Origin: an uncultured Candidatus Nitrosopumilus sp.
GTDB lineage: Archaea; Thermoproteota; Nitrososphaeria; Nitrososphaerales; Nitrosopumilaceae
Reading direction: 5' to 3'
Assembly (NCBI GenBank): GCA_951812645.1
Contig: CATOSM010000001.1
Coordinates: forward strand, 1,343,560 to 1,407,559
DNA length: 64,000 nt
Shown: one piece after another, positions 1 to 8,384 of the stretch
How the letters are laid out: each line of letters opens with the position of its first letter
Position numbering within the stretch: position 1 is the stretch's first letter
The notes under the pieces: model-generated
Seen by the model: only the letters and a program-made list of their open reading frames with translations
Told to the model about the DNA's origin: nothing
Databases searched by the model: none
Position numbers and translations under genes: made by a program

Positions 1-269
1 CCATCAGTTAAAGATAATCTTGCATTTTTCAAAACTGATTCCTCTTTGACCTCGTCTTTAATTTCAAATGAATCAGCATATCTTTTGATGGCAACAACAA
101 CGGTATTGAGATTTACAGGATTTCCCAGAATTTTTTCAATCTCCGGCTGAATCTTTACTGCCAAAGCTGTATAGTTTATCAAATCCATTTTCATACAATC
201 GTAAACTGAACGATTTCTGGTAATGATTTCTCTTACTACTTCAGGAATCGATATGTTTGTGGTTCTCAT
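1..269 (-). CDS. Conserved hypothetical protein, 3' part outside window
   Basis: An open frame runs from an ATG at 269 leftward off the window edge, giving the first 89 residues. It begins MRTTNISIPEVVREIITRN and is a soluble, mixed alpha/beta sequence with no signal peptide or membrane segment. It is divergent from the Hsp20 gene, with about 100 bp between. I do not recognise the family; the N-terminal helix and short hydrophobic stretches would suit a small regulatory protein, but that is only an impression. Confidence 0.7.
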   Translation of the reverse strand, partial: MRTTNISIPEVVREIITRNRSVYDCMKMDLINYTALAVKIQPEIEKILGNPVNLNTVVVAIKRYADSFEIKDEVKEESVLKNARLSLTD

Positions 270-334
270 TAAGATTATTATAATATGTCAGTTATAATAG
301 CATTATGTAAGAAATCAAAGAAAGATCAACAATC

Positions 335-343
335 TTTATATAA
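335..343 (+). promoter_or_regulatory. TATA box of the hsp20-cdc48 unit
   Basis: TTTATATAA lies about 29 nt before the GTG at 368, the usual archaeal TATA-to-start spacing. This places transcription start at or just before the start codon, so the mRNA is probably leaderless, and supports the GTG at 368 over internal ATGs. Confidence 0.65.
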
Positions 344-367
344 TGTCATAAATATTACATATGATAG

Positions 368-874
368 GTGAATATGACAATGTTTTTTGATACCGAATTT
401 GATAGAATTTTCAAAAGAATGTCAGTCTCTTTTTTCGACATAGATGACATTTTTGAAGAATTCAAGGGAAATGGTTCTGAATCCGGTCCATATTATTACG
501 GCTATACAATGACCGTTGGTCCTGATGGAAAACCTGTTGTAAAGGAGTATAGAAATGTCAAACCAGACCTTTTGCCAACTTCTGATACACGGGAACCACT
601 TGTCGACACAATTGTCGATGAAAAAGAAAAAGCAGTAAAACTCATAGCTGAGATGCCAGGCGTAGAAAAATCTGATGTCAAAATTATTGTTGAAAACAAG
701 ACAGTAGATCTTTCAGCTGAACATGATGACAAAAAATATCACGTCAAAGTTCCTGTGCAACACAAAGTTGATGAGAACTCTGCTAAAGCTTCATACAAAA
801 ATGGAGTTTTACAAATCGTCTTCAAATTAGTTGAAGATAAAAAGCCTAAAGGCAAAAAGGTGGAGGTTGAATAA
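368..874 (+). CDS. Hsp20/alpha-crystallin small heat-shock protein
   Basis: Cytosolic ATP-independent holdase chaperone. The C-terminal half (about residues 70-165) is an alpha-crystallin domain: a conserved EMPGVEKSDVKI segment, alternating beta strands, and the A-x-x-x-N-GVL signature (SYKNGVLQIVF). The N-terminal arm is aromatic- and acid-rich, as expected for the oligomerisation region. The length, 168 aa, fits the family. GTG start chosen from the TATA spacing; ATG at 374 or 380 is possible. It lies 27 bp upstream of the CDC48 gene, so chaperone and unfoldase are probably co-transcribed. Confidence 0.93.
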   Translation: MNMTMFFDTEFDRIFKRMSVSFFDIDDIFEEFKGNGSESGPYYYGYTMTVGPDGKPVVKEYRNVKPDLLPTSDTREPLVDTIVDEKEKAVKLIAEMPGVEKSDVKIIVENKTVDLSAEHDDKKYHVKVPVQHKVDENSAKASYKNGVLQIVFKLVEDKKPKGKKVEVE

Positions 875-877
875 CCC

Positions 878-895
878 CCTCAATTTTTTTGAGGT
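878..895 (+). promoter_or_regulatory. Hairpin overlapping the Shine-Dalgarno of cdc48
   Basis: CCTCAA (878-883) can pair with TTGAGG (889-894) across a five-T loop. The right arm contains the GAGGT ribosome-binding site (891-895), six nucleotides before the ATG at 902. Pairing would hide the site, so this could tune translation of the downstream gene; a simple chance hairpin cannot be excluded. Confidence 0.4.
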
Positions 896-901
896 AATGA
901 T

Positions 902-3043
902 ATGGGTAAAATAATTTTAAAAATTGATGAAAGCCCACAACAACATGTTGGAAGAGGCAGAGCGATTGTTGATCCAAAAATCATTGAGGATCAAAAATGG
1001 AATACTGGGCAAATTCTAGAGCTAGCATATAACAAAAAGACCCATGTAAAACTTTGGCCAGGAGCACCTGAAGAATATGGTTCAGGTATTATCAAAATAG
1101 ACGGAATGACAAGACAGAATATTGGGGCTGGAATTGGTGATAAAATATCACTAAAAACAGTAGAAGCTGTCAATGCCGAACAAATAGTTTTGTCACCAAC
1201 TGAAAAAATTGCAGCAGAAGGATTACAAGAATACATGATTTACAACCATCTTAATCACGTGTTTACAATCGGAGATTCAGTATCTCTTAATACACAGATG
1301 GGCGGTAGGGTACAATTTGTTGTAACAAGTACTAGACCATCAAAACCTGTTATTGTAACCGAGAATACTGTATTCAAACTTGGAGCAATGACCAAAGCAG
1401 CTGATTCCTCAGTCCCAAGAATTACCTACGATGAACTTGGCGGCCTGAAAAATGAAGTGCAAAAAATTCGTGAGATGGTGGAATTACCCATGAGGCACCC
1501 AGAATTGTTTGACAAAATAGGCGTAGAGGCACCAAAAGGCGTGTTACTTTATGGTCCACCAGGAACTGGTAAGACACTGCTTGCAAAAGCAGTGGCTGGA
1601 GAAACAAATGCCCACTTTATCTCCCTTAGCGGACCTGAAATTATGGGCAAGCACTATGGGGAAAGTGAAGAAAGAATTAGAGAAATCTTTACTCAAGCAG
1701 AAGAGAATTCTCCAAGCATAATCTTCATTGACGAGATTGATTCTATTGCTCCAAAAAGAGACGAAGTCTCAGGCGAATTAGAAAAAAGAATAGTTTCACA
1801 ACTATTGACTCTGATGGATGGAATGAAATCAAGAGGCAAGGTTGTAGTAATTGCAGCTACTAACAGACCAGATTCAATTGATCCTGCATTGAGAAGACCT
1901 GGAAGATTTGACAGGGAAATCGAAATTGGAATCCCTGATGACGACGGAAGGTTTGACATTCTCTCAATTCATACACGCGGTATGCCAATTGACGAAAAAG
2001 TCAATCTCAAGCAAATCTCAAAAACTACACATGGATTTGTAGGAGCTGATTTGGAGGTATTATCCAAAGAAGCTGCAATGAGATCATTAAGAAGAATTCT
2101 TCCAGAAATTGATCTTGATGAAGAAAAAATTTCATCAGAGATTCTTCAAAAAATCCAAATTACTGACGAAGACTTTAGAGATGCGTTAAAGGAAGTCAGA
2201 CCAAGTGCTCTCAGAGAAGTTCAAGTACAAATCCCGAATGTAAAATGGGAAGATGTCGGTGGTTTAGACGAGTTAAAAGAGGAACTCAAAGAAGCTGTTG
2301 AATGGCCAATCAAATACAAAGATGCATACGATTATGTCGATGTAGAAACACCAAAAGGAATTCTACTTCATGGTCCGCCAGGAACTGGTAAGACACTAAT
2401 TGCAAAAGCTCTTGCAAGGATGACAGAATCTAATTTCATCAGCATCAAAGGCCCAGAATTACTCTCAAAATGGGTTGGAGAATCTGAGAAAGGCGTTAGA
2501 GAGATATTCAGGAAAGCAAGACAAGCAGCGCCTTGTATCATATTCTTAGATGAAGTGGATGCACTTGTTCCAAGAAGAGGAAGTGGAGGTTCAGAATCAC
2601 ACGTCACAGAAAACGTAGTCTCTCAAATTCTAACAGAAATTGATGGATTAGAGGAACTCCACAACGTCTTGATAGTGGGTGCCACAAACCGACTAGATAT
2701 AGTAGATGAGGCTCTTCTCAGACCTGGAAGATTCGATAGAATTATCAGAGTTCCAAACCCTGATGAAAAAGGTAGGCGACACATCTTTGAGATTCACACA
2801 AAGAGCAAACCACTCGCTAATGGCGTAAGAATCTCAGAAATTGTAAAAATTACTGGTAACTTTAGCGGAGCAGAAATTGCTGCAGTGACAAATAGAGCGG
2901 CTATTACGGCTTTGAAGAGATATGTCAGCGGCAAGTCAAAGAATGTCAGGGAGATCCAAATCACCCAACAGGATCTTATTGATGCTGTGGATAAGGTAAA
3001 GCCTCGAAAGAAAGAGACACCCATACCCTCACCCATAAAATAG
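902..3043 (+). CDS. CDC48/VCP-type AAA+ ATPase
   Basis: Hexameric protein unfoldase that extracts and unfolds substrates for degradation in the cytosol. 713 aa: an N domain (about 1-180, double-psi beta-barrel type), then two AAA modules. D1 Walker A GPPGTGKT is near residues 218-225, Walker B IIFIDEID near 273, with NRP and an arginine-finger region following. D2 Walker A is near 490 and Walker B IIFLDEVD near 545. Full family length, no disruption. The C-terminus is a short basic/proline tail without an obvious HbYX motif, which some archaeal homologues use to dock on the proteasome. Start supported by the strong GAGGT site. Confidence 0.97.
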   Translation: MGKIILKIDESPQQHVGRGRAIVDPKIIEDQKWNTGQILELAYNKKTHVKLWPGAPEEYGSGIIKIDGMTRQNIGAGIGDKISLKTVEAVNAEQIVLSPTEKIAAEGLQEYMIYNHLNHVFTIGDSVSLNTQMGGRVQFVVTSTRPSKPVIVTENTVFKLGAMTKAADSSVPRITYDELGGLKNEVQKIREMVELPMRHPELFDKIGVEAPKGVLLYGPPGTGKTLLAKAVAGETNAHFISLSGPEIMGKHYGESEERIREIFTQAEENSPSIIFIDEIDSIAPKRDEVSGELEKRIVSQLLTLMDGMKSRGKVVVIAATNRPDSIDPALRRPGRFDREIEIGIPDDDGRFDILSIHTRGMPIDEKVNLKQISKTTHGFVGADLEVLSKEAAMRSLRRILPEIDLDEEKISSEILQKIQITDEDFRDALKEVRPSALREVQVQIPNVKWEDVGGLDELKEELKEAVEWPIKYKDAYDYVDVETPKGILLHGPPGTGKTLIAKALARMTESNFISIKGPELLSKWVGESEKGVREIFRKARQAAPCIIFLDEVDALVPRRGSGGSESHVTENVVSQILTEIDGLEELHNVLIVGATNRLDIVDEALLRPGRFDRIIRVPNPDEKGRRHIFEIHTKSKPLANGVRISEIVKITGNFSGAEIAAVTNRAAITALKRYVSGKSKNVREIQITQQDLIDAVDKVKPRKKETPIPSPIK

Positions 3044-3072
3044 TCTAAATACTAAGGAAATGACGTAGAAGC

Positions 3073-3291
3073 ATGAAACTCTATCTTGACTTTGAACCAT
3101 GCAAAGAATGCAATGAGATGATGACTGGATTAAGCAGTCCTGAAATGCTATTTGCAGATGAGAAAACAAGAGCAGATGAATCAGCAAAGTTTCTCAGACA
3201 TTTGACGTATAATCACAACGAGGTAGTTCAAGCTGTCATGGAAGATCTTCCAAAACAAAAAAGAGATCAAGAACCTGATTTTTACAAATAA
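3073..3291 (+). CDS. Small conserved hypothetical with CxxC
   Basis: 72 aa, soluble and acidic, with a single CKEC pair near residue 12 that could contribute to metal or redox binding. It follows the CDC48 gene by 29 bp on the same strand and may be co-transcribed. I do not recognise a family. No signal peptide or membrane segment. Confidence 0.65.
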   Translation: MKLYLDFEPCKECNEMMTGLSSPEMLFADEKTRADESAKFLRHLTYNHNEVVQAVMEDLPKQKRDQEPDFYK

Positions 3292-3353
3292 TACTTCATC
3301 TTATTCTTAAAATTAATCATCATATTCATATACAAAAGCCACATAATCTTTTT

Positions 3354-3770
3354 GTGAATCTAAAATCTAGTTTTATTTTTGGTATGATTGCCATATTAAC
3401 ACCTGTAGGTTTTTTTCAAATTGTTTTAGCATTTGAAGCTGAACAGGAACCAGAACCTCCAACAATACCAGAACCTAATCCCATACCAGAACCCATTAGG
3501 ATACGAGATCCTGCACCTGCACCCGATCCTTTTCCAGAAGAATCTGATTCAGAAAAAATAAAACGATTAACTCAAGAAAATAATAACCTTGAACAACAAA
3601 ACAAAAATCTTCAGACTCAAATTTCATCTCTCAATAATGAAAAATATAGATTGCAAGAAGAAATTTCAGAACTAAATAATTCTATTAAAAATCTTAAAGA
3701 CGTTGTATTGGAACAACTTCGTGTAATCCTAGAACTAACAAATCAGATTAAGAAAATTCTATTTTTCTAG
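3354..3770 (+). CDS. Secreted proline-rich coiled-coil protein
   Basis: 138 aa with a GTG start. Residues 1-25 form a signal peptide or anchor (hydrophobic run ending near ALAFEAEQ). A Glu-Pro-rich spacer follows (about 28-62, repeated PEP units), then a heptad-type coiled coil (about 68-130) rich in Q, N, L and E. It is probably extracytoplasmic, with the spacer holding an oligomeric coiled coil away from the membrane. No enzymatic motif. Function unknown. Confidence 0.7.
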   Translation: MNLKSSFIFGMIAILTPVGFFQIVLAFEAEQEPEPPTIPEPNPIPEPIRIRDPAPAPDPFPEESDSEKIKRLTQENNNLEQQNKNLQTQISSLNNEKYRLQEEISELNNSIKNLKDVVLEQLRVILELTNQIKKILFF

Positions 3771-3772
3771 TT

Positions 3773-3964
3773 TTATTTTTTAATGGATTCTAAAGAATGG
3801 CCTTTATTTGTAATCATTTGAGTCACTGCCTCTATAGTATAATCAATTCCGTGTTCTTCTTCAAAATGATTTCTAAGTTTTTCAATCAAACCCAAAGTTT
3901 TTCCTTCATCAAGGATGTATTCACATTCAAACCCATAATCTTCACATCTTAATTTCAATGTCAT
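3773..3964 (-). CDS. DUF1059-like small protein
   Basis: 63 aa. The sequence begins MTLKLRCEDYGFECEYI and continues with an acidic segment containing EEEHGIDY. This matches the layout of DUF1059, short predicted metal-binding proteins common in archaea, with the two cysteines and a histidine as candidate ligands. Convergent with the secreted coiled-coil gene, with two bases between the stops. Biochemical role unknown. Confidence 0.65.
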   Translation of the reverse strand: MTLKLRCEDYGFECEYILDEGKTLGLIEKLRNHFEEEHGIDYTIEAVTQMITNKGHSLESIKK

Positions 3965-4069
3965 TTGATTTGAAAAAATATTGAACCTATAAAAACTGTA
4001 AACATATTTTCTTAATGCTAAATTAGGCGTAATCTACATCAAAATGCTTTCAAATAGGGGGCTAATAAC

Positions 4070-4371
4070 GAACTCGCCCCAAAACCGACCATTCGGGAAG
4101 TTTCCGATGACCGTCTGGGATCTGTTTATCAAACACAGTACGCTCATGAAATTTCAAGGGCCGGCAGATTCACAATGCGTGCAGCGTGGAATCATTATCA
4201 GGCGGTGCAGGATGAGGCATGGTACGGCACATCCTGACGTGAGACGCTTTCATACCGGGGACAAAGCCCGCATCCCGGACAGATCAGGCCAGAATATATC
4301 ACAGTTGAATCAAAGACAAACGGCCTCTGAAGAACCAACAGTTTATTAACCCTACTGATCACAGGTATTTC
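4070..4371 (+). repeat. Leader repeat, copy 1 of 3
   Basis: About 302 bp directly before the first beta-helix gene. It is nearly identical to 27045-27346 and about 90% like 55067-55371 by eye. It opens with GAACTCGCCCCAAAACC, which resembles the terminal repeat of the local IS5-type elements (CAACTYATCYTAAAACC), and ends with the promoter of the gene. An open frame of about 100 codons exists inside, but it differs in frame between copies, so I read the block as a decayed coding relic or a conserved regulatory leader, not a gene. Confidence 0.85.
4342..4349 (+). promoter_or_regulatory. TATA box of beta-helix gene 1
   Basis: TTTATTAA centred about 26 nt before the ATG at 4372; implies a leaderless transcript. 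The same box is found at 27317-27324 and 55342-55349, at the same distance from the other two copies. Confidence 0.6.
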
Positions 4372-6051
4372 ATGAGAAAATTGAACACCTTACAATATAC
4401 GATGTTTATGGTTGCGGCACTTGCCATGCTGGTTGCGGTTCCTTCCGCATATGCTGCCACAGTCAATGTAAATCCGGGATGTGTTGATGGTGATCCTAAC
4501 ACGCCAACTTGTGATGATGGTACTACATACCCTAACATCCAGTTTGCAATTGGAAATGCAGATCCAGGTGATACGGTATCCATCTCAGCTGGAAGTTATG
4601 ATGAAGGTACAATAACTGTTAACAAAGAATTGACAATAGAGCCTGCCGCAAATCAAAGAGTAATCCTTAATGGAACATCCAGGATTGATGTAAACTCTGA
4701 TGATGTCACCATACGGGGTATCACGTTTAAGAATACTACATCAGCATATGCAATAACCATTGGCGAAACTGTCTCTGATGTAACAATACACAACAACACG
4801 TTTGCAGACACTAGAAAGCATGGAATGACTACGGCCAATACAGCCAACACTATGATACAAAACCTGAATGTGACAGATAACGTGTTTAAGAACATTGGAA
4901 CGTTTTATGAGCCCGGATTGAATATTGATCAAAAGGCCAATAAACTGTATACTGCAATGTTCTTCCCGACTCGTAATTCAAACCTAGGCGGCCTGCAGGA
5001 TTCCTATATTGCCGGCAACACCATTGATACTACGACATTTGCCGGAATAAACTTGTCTGGTGCTCAAAATACTCTGGTGAAGAACAACACAATCTCAAAT
5101 CTTCCAGCATTTGCAATTCAGCTTGCATTAGGTGGTGCCAGCGATATACAGATTCTTGACAATGACATACATAATGCAAACAATGCATTAGTGTACCTTA
5201 ATGGGGTTCCAGAAGATGTCACTGAAGGAGCTATTTTGATATGGGCAGGTAATGATAACTCTCATATTACTGTTAGCAACAACACCATCTCTGGAGGCAA
5301 TAACGGAATTGTTTATTGTACGGGAGCATGTGGGGTATCTCCAGGTGAACTGGGTAATACCAAAAATCCTCTGCATATAATTGACAAAACAGCAAAGACT
5401 GACCAGACAAACAAGTTTACTCGCAACACCTTTGACAGTGTAGGGGGCAAATATATCATCAACCAGGCATTAGGTCCATTGATTGCAACGCACAACTATT
5501 ACGGGACAGCAGAGCCTGACTTTACGACAATATTGTCCGGAGACGTACATTACAATCCATACTATAATGATCCGGAACTCCAGGTGCTTGTAGATAAAAC
5601 AGGGACGGTACAAAAGTCAATAGCAGACCTTGACGTATCCGACGTGTGCTCCATATCCCTTGGAACCTACATCATGAACTTTGATGACGCAAAATACGGC
5701 ACCACGTCTGGCATTGTACAAAACCAAATCAAAAATGCCGGCAACCAGGATCTTGGGGGAATAAAGTTTACCTCTACCGGATGGCTAAAGCCTGACAAAA
5801 CTCCCCTTTCTGATGCCGTATCCAGGGTCGGCACTAATGTCGGCGATCCGACATCCTATACTCCTATCACCACCACTGATCCGAACGGCGTCAACTTTGA
5901 TGATACCGACTTTACCGGACCAAACGCGCTTCCAACCTCAGGATCCCCCGGTTCTGCATCGGTCGGCTTTGTGCTTGACCTTACCGGCGTTGCAACGGGC
6001 GCCGATGTAACCATCACGGAATCCGTAACCTATTCTGCAACCTGCAGCTAG
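4372..6051 (+). CDS. Secreted right-handed beta-helix surface protein, copy 1
   Basis: 559 aa. A signal peptide (about 1-28, ending PSAYA-A) is followed by a parallel beta-helix region (about 30-390) with repeated N-N-T/I rungs such as IHNNTF, ISNNTI and ITGNTI, as in pectate-lyase-like or NosD-like folds. The C-terminal ~150 residues are a separate beta-rich domain starting at VQKSIADLDVSDVCSI and ending in SYSATC-type sequence. No transmembrane anchor. Probably an exported cell-surface or matrix protein; no catalytic residues identified. The C-terminal ~530 nt are almost identical to the gene at 27347, while the middle differs more. Confidence 0.85.
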   Translation: MRKLNTLQYTMFMVAALAMLVAVPSAYAATVNVNPGCVDGDPNTPTCDDGTTYPNIQFAIGNADPGDTVSISAGSYDEGTITVNKELTIEPAANQRVILNGTSRIDVNSDDVTIRGITFKNTTSAYAITIGETVSDVTIHNNTFADTRKHGMTTANTANTMIQNLNVTDNVFKNIGTFYEPGLNIDQKANKLYTAMFFPTRNSNLGGLQDSYIAGNTIDTTTFAGINLSGAQNTLVKNNTISNLPAFAIQLALGGASDIQILDNDIHNANNALVYLNGVPEDVTEGAILIWAGNDNSHITVSNNTISGGNNGIVYCTGACGVSPGELGNTKNPLHIIDKTAKTDQTNKFTRNTFDSVGGKYIINQALGPLIATHNYYGTAEPDFTTILSGDVHYNPYYNDPELQVLVDKTGTVQKSIADLDVSDVCSISLGTYIMNFDDAKYGTTSGIVQNQIKNAGNQDLGGIKFTSTGWLKPDKTPLSDAVSRVGTNVGDPTSYTPITTTDPNGVNFDDTDFTGPNALPTSGSPGSASVGFVLDLTGVATGADVTITESVTYSATCS

Positions 6052-6249
6052 GGATCCGACCGCGTGGCCCAAGATACGGCGGCATGGCCGCAACGGCAGA
6101 TTATTTTTTGCCCATCTTAGAATCAATTAAACATCCTGAATACTTGGAAATCAAGTAGTGGGAATATTCAAAGTTAGAGTGGGTTTGAGATAAAATCAAA
6201 TGCTAAATTTTCAAAACAACTAAAACAGATACGGTCTAGTTGTTTTCGT

Positions 6250-6320
6250 GGGCCGATAGCTTGAAGGTCGAGCATCCAGCTGTCAACTGAAAGGTTCGGG
6301 TTCGATTCCCGATCGGTCCA
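6250..6320 (+). tRNA. tRNA-Asp (GTC)
   Basis: A 71-nt cloverleaf: acceptor GGGCCGA/TCGGTCC, D arm GCTT/GAGC with GG in the loop, anticodon loop CTGTCAA with anticodon GTC at 6282-6284, T arm TCGGG/CCCGA with loop TTCGATT, discriminator A at 6320. Oddities: a C-A mismatch in the anticodon stem, G instead of A at position 14 and a four-base variable loop, so it may be a diverged or decaying copy. No CCA encoded. No intron seen. Confidence 0.8.
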
Positions 6321-6354
6321 CAACTTTTAATTAATAACAACGTACAATATGGTT

Positions 6355-6391
6355 AGTTGACAGCTGGATGTTAGCTCATCTTCGAGCTAGC
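6355..6391 (-). repeat. Inverted partial copy of the tRNA-Asp 5' half
   Basis: 6355-6370 is an exact 16-bp inverted copy of the tRNA anticodon arm (6273-6288). The next 20 bp match the tRNA D arm in inverted order with a few changes. It is followed by a T-rich run. It has no acceptor or T arm, so it is not a second tRNA. Confidence 0.75.
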
Positions 6392-7513
6392 CTTTTTTCT
6401 ATTTTTCATCAAAACTTTAGGGAACCAACATCTAGGCCCAATTTTAAAAAATCATTATGACGTTGAGTTTTTGTGAGTAACTAAATTTTCTGACATCATA
6501 TCGTATAATCGGGTTGATATGATGTGATCCTTGCAACACCAAGAACATATGCTAAACCCTTTCCCTGATTTTTGGTATTTTATGATAATTCTGGACTGTT
6601 CCTGACAGGAATAACCACATGGTGGGTTTAGCTTTTAGTCGCATACTTTCCCAAAATTCTAATTTTTTAGGGGGGTTTGACACCTGTGTATAAAGCTAAA
6701 TCCCAGAAATATTTCACTAGTGTCAGTCACAGAATCAATTTTTCATAAACTCTCAAAAAAGAGGTAGGGTTTAACGTTTGCGCGTAAATTAAAAATCCAA
6801 CGGTACAACCACCAGGATGTCTCAGCTAGAAAGGGTTCTGTCAACTTGATGGCTCATTAGTCAAATTGGTTCTGGTGTATTTTGGTGATCTAGGTGAAAT
6901 ATGGATCTTCTCCAAATTGGATTTCCTTTAATTTGTTATTTGTTTATGAGCAATTTTTCATAGAAATCATATTTTAGACCCCGCTGGTGTATTTTGGTGA
7001 TCTTAGGATAATTTGGTCTGAGAATAATTTTATCATAATTTCTTCAAAAAATCTTCTTTTTTGATTTCTGCAAGTGATAGAATGCTAAAAATAGTCCCAA
7101 CCCTTACTCTTTGTGCAATGGAACGACTGTAACTATTTTTCTACCTTTTAGAAATCTATGGAAAACAACATCCTCTTTCCAAAATATTGTCTGTAATTTC
7201 ATAACTTATTTCTAGGGTCAAATCGTTTTAATCTTTTTGGTTTGATTGTTCATGCATATGTAGCAGCGTTCTTTTATTATGTGCTGCGGCTGCCGGTACA
7301 TGCCAAAAATATTCAACGGATTAGAATTGTGTCCAGATACTGATGATACAACATTCTCTAGGGTATCCCAGGCCTGATTCCATCAAGTTTTAGTATTTGG
7401 AATATTTGTAATTTCTTAGGGAGAGCAGAAAGTCCGTATAGCACTTACTAGATTAGGTTGTGCCATATCTGGATAAAGATAAGGTCAGAATTCTTCTTGA
7501 GTGCTCAGACTTG
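6392..7513. other. Gene-free region with inverted and direct repeats
   Basis: About 1.1 kb without a credible gene. Contents: a 10-bp perfect inverted repeat ACATCATATC (6493-6502)/GATATGATGT (6516-6525); a longer-range inverted pair GGGTTTAGCTTT (6624-6635) and AAAGCTAAATCCC (6692-6704); and a 20-bp direct repeat, ctggtgtattttggtgatct, at 6872-6891 and 6984-7003. The region sits between a tRNA and an insertion sequence, consistent with old integration debris. Confidence 0.6.
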
Positions 7514-7517
7514 CAAC

Positions 7518-7979
7518 TCATCTTAAAACCCTGCAATACGTCAAAAATGACGCAATGCTAACCAGCCCGAGATAATTTCCCGCGTTTCTTTCACATCTTA
7601 TTCCTGTTCTGTGAAACCCGTTTTTCAGCCAGGCAAAGAACCTCTCCACTACAAACCTTGTCCTGCTGTAACTGTCCTTGTCTGCATCATCTGCTGTCCT
7701 GCTGTTTTTTCTAAAAGGAATGTACGGAATGATGTTTCTTGATCTTATATAACTGCGGATTGGTTTTGAATCGTATTCCCTGTCTGCATAAGCTGAAACT
7801 ATTTGTTCCATCATGGAATCATCTGCAAAATCCGAAATTGATTCCATCACATCTACAAATTTTGTACTGTCGTGAATGTTTGCAGGGCTCATTACAATCG
7901 ATACTGGCAAGCTGGTACCATCTACTGCAACATGTAATTTCGTGCATGTGACCCTCTTGAATCCGTCAAATCCGATCAC
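7518..7979 (-). CDS. IS-A transposase, catalytic part (ORF B)
   Basis: 153 aa DDE-type transposase C-terminal region of the IS5 family. It contains the segment VAVDGTSLPVS with the first catalytic Asp, the SAYADREYDS region with the second, and the VVERFFAWLKN segment with the catalytic Glu. It overlaps the upstream frame by 4 nt and lies in its -1 frame. It is probably expressed only as a fusion made by ribosomal frameshifting on the A-run, since the joined product KKRGGVIGFDGFKR matches the contiguous sequence of related elements. Confidence 0.85.
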   Translation of the reverse strand: MIGFDGFKRVTCTKLHVAVDGTSLPVSIVMSPANIHDSTKFVDVMESISDFADDSMMEQIVSAYADREYDSKPIRSYIRSRNIIPYIPFRKNSRTADDADKDSYSRTRFVVERFFAWLKNGFHRTGIRCERNAGNYLGLVSIASFLTYCRVLR

Positions 7980-8305
7980 ACCGCCCCTTTTTTAGAGGGA
8001 ATCGATGAATCAATCGATATTTTTTCCAGGTTGATTTTTCCCTGTCTGTGTGCGGATTTGATTGCACATCCCAAAATCTTTTTCCATATGCCAAACTCCT
8101 GCCATTTTCTTAACCTTAGGTTGGCAGTTGAATCATCACCGTATATTTTTGGCATCTCACTCCATCTGCATCCAGAACTCAACACGTAGATGATTCCATT
8201 TAAAACCATTCGGTCATTGCTTCTTGGACGTCCTGTAGCGGCAGGTTTTGGCAACAACGGTTCTATCATATCCCATTGTTTGTCTGTTATCTCGGTGAAT
8301 TTCAT
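7976..8305 (-). CDS. IS-A transposase, N-terminal part (ORF A)
   Basis: About 110 aa from the internal ATG beginning MKFTEITDKQWDMIEPLLP; the frame is open further upstream to 8350, but this start matches the family. This is the DUF4096-like helix-turn-helix region of IS5 transposases, containing GRPRSNDR and the CRWSEMP motif. It ends IDSSIPSKKGAV just after a run of six A then four G on the coding strand, a plausible -1 slippage site leading into the catalytic frame. Confidence 0.85.
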   Translation of the reverse strand: MKFTEITDKQWDMIEPLLPKPAATGRPRSNDRMVLNGIIYVLSSGCRWSEMPKIYGDDSTANLRLRKWQEFGIWKKILGCAIKSAHRQGKINLEKISIDSSIPSKKGAV

Positions 8306-8384
8306 GTACAGTTTGGAAACTAATGGTTCATAGATCCAAATGATCATCAAATATTGTCCAAATGGTTAGTTTTAAGACGAGTTG

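Larger units (their letters stand above)
7514..8384 (-). mobile_element. IS5-type insertion sequence (IS-A)
   Basis: 871 bp bounded by CAACTCATCTTAAAA at 7514 and its near-perfect inverse TTTTAAGACGAGTTG ending at 8384. It carries a two-frame transposase read on the minus strand. Both frames are open, so this is the most intact IS of its type in the window. The related copy at 53765-54631 is decayed and in the opposite orientation. No clear target-site duplication. Its right end abuts an older transposase relic. Confidence 0.85.

Noticed and set aside
4044-4349. 101-codon open frame ahead of beta-helix gene 1
   Set aside because: It lies wholly in the repeated leader, and the frame is not preserved among the three copies; treated as leader or relic.
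6321-6400. Second tRNA on the minus strand
   Set aside because: Only D- and anticodon-arm-like sequence is present; there is no acceptor stem or T arm.
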